A stretch of 64,000 nt of DNA. Origin: CAYZED01 sp964477445 (GTDB lineage Bacteria > Bacillota > Clostridia > Lutisporales > Lutisporaceae). The first letter of the stretch is position 1; every line of letters begins with the position of its first letter. A model generated the notes under the pieces. That model did not search any database and was not told where the DNA came from. It saw only the letters and a program-made list of their open reading frames with translations. Below are positions 60,292-64,000 of this stretch, in pieces. Made by a program: the position numbers and the translations under genes. The stretch covers positions 1 through 64,000 of the forward strand of contig CAYZED010000003.1 of assembly GCA_964477445.1 (NCBI GenBank), read 5' to 3'.

Positions 60292-61439
60292 AGAATATTA
60301 AGATAATTGAACTAGGAACACATATTGCCATTCCTAATACTACTAGACTTTTAGCTGAATGGGGAGCAGAAGTTATTAAAGTAGAAGGTCTTAACGGTGA
60401 AGAATGGCGCCATATGGGAATTATGTTTAAAACGCCCAGCAGCGACGATGATAATCCTATATTTTTTTCTGGTAATGCTTATAAAAAGTTCGTTTCTCTA
60501 GATTTAAAAACTACAGATGGCATTAATATCATGAAAAAATTAATCGAGGAAGCAGATGTTTTTGTCACAAATCTCCGACTTAAGGCTTTAATCAAAATGG
60601 GACTTGATTATGAATCATTGAAAAAAACGAATGAACGCATAATATACTATCTGTTTACCGGTTATGGTTTAACTGGTGCTGATTCAGATCGGCCAGGTTT
60701 TGATTCAGCCGCTTTTTGGGCCAGAACTGGGCCATTAATTGAATGGGTTGACAAAAATAAAACTCCTATTCGAGTTGCTGGTGGTCTTGGTGATGCTGCA
60801 AGTTCTACTGTTAATGCAGCCGGCATTCTTGCTGCTTTGGTTGCTAGAAACACCTCTGGGAAAGGTACTTTTTTGACCTCTTCTCTATTCTCCTGTGGAA
60901 TATGGTATAGCAGTAATGAGATAGCTTTATCTCAAGAAAACTCGAGCCAAGAAATAAACCGGCAGTTTATTGAAGAAGAATCGCTTTCACCCTTTGTTAA
61001 TTATTATAAATGTAAGGATAATAAACTACTCTTTATTTCCGAATATTACTGTGAAAAAGCTTCTACTGCTTTTTTTGACATTTTTAACGAAAAAAACATT
61101 TCTATAGATTTTTTAAATAGAAAATTTCTCCAGAAGAATTCGATTGAATGGCAAAAGATATTAAATGAAAAAGATATATGTTGTGAAGTAATTAAGCATT
61201 TTGAAGATGTTCACCACGATATACAAGCTTGGGAAAATGGTTATTTCGAAAAAGTAAAATTAAAAAACGGAAAAGAAATTGCAATGGTTAAATCACCCGT
61301 TTATTTTTCAAATTATCAAACAAGACCCATTAGTATATCTAAACCGATTGGCTCAGATACAAAAGAAATACTTCAAACTCTAGGCTATCTTGAGGGCGAA
61401 ATCGAAACACTTGTAAATCGAAAGGCGGTGAAAATTTGA
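60282..61439 (+). CDS. CaiB/BaiF-family (class III) CoA-transferase, shorter paralogue
   Basis: The 385-residue protein is a close paralogue of the preceding gene (LGTHIAIPNTTRLLAEWGAE, DRPGFDSAAFWARTG with Asp near residue 141). It lacks about 20 residues in the C-terminal third, where the first copy has a DPRFSSRVNALPHM segment. Its start overlaps the upstream gene by 10 bases. Both copies keep the catalytic Asp, unlike two-subunit enzymes in which one partner is inactive. Confidence 0.9.
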   Translation: MPLENIKIIELGTHIAIPNTTRLLAEWGAEVIKVEGLNGEEWRHMGIMFKTPSSDDDNPIFFSGNAYKKFVSLDLKTTDGINIMKKLIEEADVFVTNLRLKALIKMGLDYESLKKTNERIIYYLFTGYGLTGADSDRPGFDSAAFWARTGPLIEWVDKNKTPIRVAGGLGDAASSTVNAAGILAALVARNTSGKGTFLTSSLFSCGIWYSSNEIALSQENSSQEINRQFIEEESLSPFVNYYKCKDNKLLFISEYYCEKASTAFFDIFNEKNISIDFLNRKFLQKNSIEWQKILNEKDICCEVIKHFEDVHHDIQAWENGYFEKVKLKNGKEIAMVKSPVYFSNYQTRPISISKPIGSDTKEILQTLGYLEGEIETLVNRKAVKI

Positions 61440-62406
61440 AAACAAAAATCACAGAAATGTTAGGAATTGAGTATCCTATTTTCCTTGGTGGCATGCAAAA
61501 CGTCACTAATGCAACATTAGCAGCAGCTGTATCTGAGGCTGGTGGTTTAGGGTTTATACCTGCAGCGACATACCCTTCAAAGGAACTTTTACGCGCCGAA
61601 ATAAAAATGGCGAAAGCACTCACAAAAAAACCTATTGGTATTAATATCTCAATGCTTNNNNNNNNNNTGCGGTTGGTGAAATAACAGATCAGTATGTAGA
61701 CGTTATACTCGAGGAAGGCATAACAGTAGTAGAAACTTCAGGAAGAAGTCCAAAAGATATTGCTCCAAAGCTTAAAGTTGCTGGAGTTAAAATTCTTCAC
61801 AAAGTTGTAGAAGCTAAACATGCTCAAAAAGCTATAAATGATGGCGCAGATGCAATAATTCTAGTTGGATATGAAGCTGCTGGGCATCCTGGTCTTAACG
61901 AAGTTGGAACCTTTGTGAACTTGCAAGATACTCTTGCAAAAATTGATGTCCCCGTAATCGCGGCTGGTGGCATTTGTAATGGGAAAGGATTACTAGCAGC
62001 GTTATCTATGGGTGCCGAGGGAGTTTTAATGGCTACGGCGTTTATGGCAACAGTAGAATGCCCTATACATGATAATATTAAGACTTGGATCCAAAAATCA
62101 AAAATAACTGATACGATGATTGCTCAAAGATCAATTAGAAATCCAATAAGATGTATAAAAAATAACTACGCTCATATGATACTTGGATACGAATCACGAG
62201 GTGCAAATATAGAAACGCTCCTTCCTTTTATTAAGGGAGAAATCGGAAAAAAGGCACTACAAGATGGCGAAATAGACGGTGCAATAATTACATTAGGTCA
62301 GTGCGTCGGCTTAATAGATAGAATAATGACGTGTAAAGAACTGATTGAAGGCATGGTTATAGATGCTAAAAGAGAACTGGATAGAACCAATCGTATTTTT
62401 GTTTAA
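61436..62406 (+). CDS. nitronate monooxygenase / FabK-like FMN oxidoreductase, interrupted by an assembly gap
   Basis: The N-terminal part (YPIFLGGMQNVTNATLAAAV, SEAGGLGFIPAATYPSKELL) and the segment after the gap (EEGITVVETSGRSPKDI, ILVGYEAAGHPG, AAGGICNGKGLLAALSMGAE) form one NMO/FabK TIM-barrel that binds FMN. A TTG start at 61436 behind GGCGGTG overlaps the preceding stop. In this CoA operon an enoyl-CoA or related reductase or oxidase role is more plausible than nitronate oxidation; that is inference. The GTG at 61915 is internal, not a start. Confidence 0.85.
61658..61667. other. assembly gap (10 N)
   Basis: Ten N inside the NMO/FabK-like gene; the frame is shifted across it, so the true length is not 10. 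Confidence 0.95.
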
Positions 62407-62421
62407 AGGGAGGAATAATCA

Positions 62422-63777
62422 ATGAATGCTCTGACTTCTGATTTAAGCCATGTTTTTAATCCGATTCTAAAAGGTGACTTCATAAAAATGGTTAGAGGTG
62501 AAGGTATATACCTTTATGACGATCAAGGAAACGAGTATCTAGATGCTTCAGGTGGGCCAATTCTAAATAGTTTAGGCTATGGTGTAAAAGAAATGGCTGA
62601 AGTATTACATGAGCAAAGTGCTCGTTTGAATTTTGCTTATCGTCTTTATGCGACAACTGACGCTCACGAGAGCGCGTGTCGCTATATATATGAGCTCTCA
62701 GATAATTTGTTATACAAAACTTTCTTAGTCTCAGGTGGTACAGAAGGTGTTGAGATGGCTATTAAATTGGCCAAGGTTTTTCACAAAGACAATGGTAGCG
62801 CTAAAAAGCATAAAGTCATTGGTACTTGGCTTAGCTATCACGGAATGACTAATGCTGCTCTTTCTTGGGGTGGTAGTCTTCAAAAAAGACAGATATATTC
62901 CGAATATATTGATGCCTCCCCGCACATTCCCCCTTCATACTGCTATCGTTGTTGGTATGCAAAAACTCCGAATTGCTGCAATCTTGAGTGTGCAAAAGCC
63001 TTAGAAAACGAGATACTTACTCAAGGCGCGGAGAATGTTTCAGCCTTTATTACCGAACCAATATCAGGAAGTTCCTTGTGTGGAGCCTTTCCTCAAAAAG
63101 ATGGCTACTTCGAGGAAATCAGACGCATTTGTGATAAATATGATGTTTTGCTTATTATTGACGAGGTACTTTCAGGTTTTGGTCGTACTGGAAAATGGTT
63201 TGGCTATCAACATTATAATGTTAAACCGGATATTGTTTGTATGGGTAAAGCTATAAGCGGAGGTTATTTCCCTGCTGGAGGTTTTGGATGTACAAAAAAA
63301 ATATTCGATGTTATTGCCGATAATTCCGGACTCTTTATGGGAGGCTACTCTTGGTCAGGAAATCCAATGGCCGCAGCAGTAATATCCAAAAGTATTGAAT
63401 ATAAAAGAGAGCATAATCTGCTTGAAAACGTTAACACTGTTGGCTCCTACCTCGGAGAGCGCCTTAAATCCTTAATGGATAAACATCCGACTATTGGTGA
63501 TGTTCGTGGCCGCGGACTCCTTTGGGGAATCGAGTTTGTTAAAGACAAAGAAACAAAAGAATGTTTTAAGGCATCTGAACATTACTACATTGATGTAGTA
63601 ACTGCTTGTAAAGATAATAAAATGTTAGTTCAATTTGGCTCTGGCAATGACAAAGGAATTGATGGTGACATGATTTTAATTGGCCCATCATTTATAATAA
63701 CAAAAAATCAAGTTGATGAGCTTGTTGCAAAATTAGACAAATCATTGTGTTCGGTTGAGGCAAAATACAGCAAATGA
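62422..63777 (+). CDS. class III (omega-type) PLP aminotransferase
   Basis: The 451-residue protein has SGGTEGVEMAIKLAK, the PLP-phosphate region, LLIIDEVLSGFGRTG with the cofactor Asp, and MGKAISGGYFPAGG with the Schiff-base Lys near residue 276. A Cys-rich insertion (YCYRCWYAKTPNCCNLEC) near residue 175 is a feature of one subgroup. AGGGAGG precedes the ATG. It probably transfers an amino group from an omega- or beta-amino acid, feeding the CoA enzymes encoded upstream. Confidence 0.9.
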   Translation: MNALTSDLSHVFNPILKGDFIKMVRGEGIYLYDDQGNEYLDASGGPILNSLGYGVKEMAEVLHEQSARLNFAYRLYATTDAHESACRYIYELSDNLLYKTFLVSGGTEGVEMAIKLAKVFHKDNGSAKKHKVIGTWLSYHGMTNAALSWGGSLQKRQIYSEYIDASPHIPPSYCYRCWYAKTPNCCNLECAKALENEILTQGAENVSAFITEPISGSSLCGAFPQKDGYFEEIRRICDKYDVLLIIDEVLSGFGRTGKWFGYQHYNVKPDIVCMGKAISGGYFPAGGFGCTKKIFDVIADNSGLFMGGYSWSGNPMAAAVISKSIEYKREHNLLENVNTVGSYLGERLKSLMDKHPTIGDVRGRGLLWGIEFVKDKETKECFKASEHYYIDVVTACKDNKMLVQFGSGNDKGIDGDMILIGPSFIITKNQVDELVAKLDKSLCSVEAKYSK

Positions 63778-63788
63778 AATTAACTCAA

Positions 63789-63833
63789 AACAATACGCCG
63801 CTGAGAATCTCAAAATTCCAGCGGCGTATTGTT
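63789..63833 (+). terminator. strong hairpin after the aminotransferase gene
   Basis: A 15-bp stem (AACAATACGCCGCTG and complement) with a 15-base loop, closing 10 bp after the stop codon. The T run after it is weak (TGTCTTAT). Confidence 0.65.
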
Positions 63834-63889
63834 GTCTTATAAGTCTTATTCTGTACTATTGTTTTAGTAATTTGGAATATAAAAATTTC

Positions 63890-64000
63890 TTATTTCACGA
63901 GCCACATTTTTGTTATGAAATTATCATCAGTTTCATATATAACTACCACATGATATATTCCATCTATAACTCCGATTATCTCTTCTTCATCTATAACTTT
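63890..64000 (-). CDS. hypothetical protein, C-terminal part only
   Basis: An open frame on the minus strand enters from the right edge of the window and ends at TAA. The visible 36 residues (VIDGIYHVVVIYETDDNFIT plus KMWLVK) look like the end of a small strand-rich protein. No family is assignable. Confidence 0.4.
   Translation of the reverse strand, partial: KVIDEEEIIGVIDGIYHVVVIYETDDNFITKMWLVK

Noticed and set aside
61915..62406. Separate short gene starting at GTG
   Set aside because: The frame continues upstream to the assembly gap with clear NMO-family sequence, so it is the C-terminal part of the gene starting at 61436.
1..64000. tRNA, rRNA, insertion sequences, integrases or phage structural genes
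   Set aside because: None could be recognised on either strand; the accessory character of 20-35 kb rests on gene content only.

Overview
The window is strongly AT-rich, with Shine-Dalgarno sites of the AGGAGG type, frequent TTG and GTG starts and overlapping gene ends. It carries a lysine-fermentation operon, an aldehyde:ferredoxin oxidoreductase, an Agr quorum-sensing locus and several 4Fe-4S proteins. Together these point to a strictly anaerobic, amino-acid-fermenting member of the Clostridia (Bacillota). Species cannot be named from the sequence. Five runs of ten N mark scaffold joins, and four of them interrupt genes.

Layout. 1-10.7 kb: a GntR/FCD regulator; a drug-efflux-type ABC set (TetR, ATPase, ABC-2 permease, HlyD protein) whose ATPase is frameshifted; an AAA ATPase of the DUF4143 type; an orphan HipA-like kinase; a CocE-type hydrolase; dinD. 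10.9-15 kb: a polyferredoxin / aldehyde ferredoxin oxidoreductase / MoaD-like triad, then an HD phosphohydrolase and a CmpB-type membrane protein. 15-21 kb: envelope proteins (a large exported PQQ-propeller protein, a membrane protein with an extracellular PKD domain), small membrane proteins and a dinD fragment. 21-23.3 kb: an AbiE-like nucleotidyltransferase plus HTH pair with a large inverted repeat upstream.

23.4-35.8 kb is the most distinctive part. Two minus-strand gene sets each begin with the same roughly 210-bp leader, followed by a signal-peptide-bearing secreted protein. One set continues with a MacB/FtsX-type ABC exporter; the other continues with a small membrane protein, a two-domain membrane protein resembling bacteriocin-associated immunity proteins, and an ABC ATPase. 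Next to them lies a complete agr system (agrB and agrD on plus, agrC and agrA on minus). I read this as an Agr-controlled double bacteriocin or secreted-effector locus. The precursor families are not ones I can name with certainty.

36-46.2 kb: the lysine-degradation operon, transcribed right to left as kdd-kamA-kamB-kamC-phzF-like-kamD-kamE. It starts at a near-perfect sigma-54 promoter, and a sigma-54 activator gene lies directly upstream. Several of these proteins carry in-frame tandem-repeat insertions. The later pathway genes kce and kal are not in the window.

46.3-51.8 kb: housekeeping and signalling genes (DUF1934, CheV, a PP-loop ATPase, D-Ala-D-Ala ligase, a second DUF4143 ATPase, a small ferredoxin). 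52-57.6 kb: a dipeptide/oligopeptide ABC transporter oppBCDFA with its own terminator. 57.8-63.8 kb: a catabolic operon of thiolase, two tandem CaiB-type CoA-transferases, a nitronate-monooxygenase/FabK-like flavoprotein and a class III aminotransferase. It probably handles an amino-acid-derived acyl-CoA of unknown identity.
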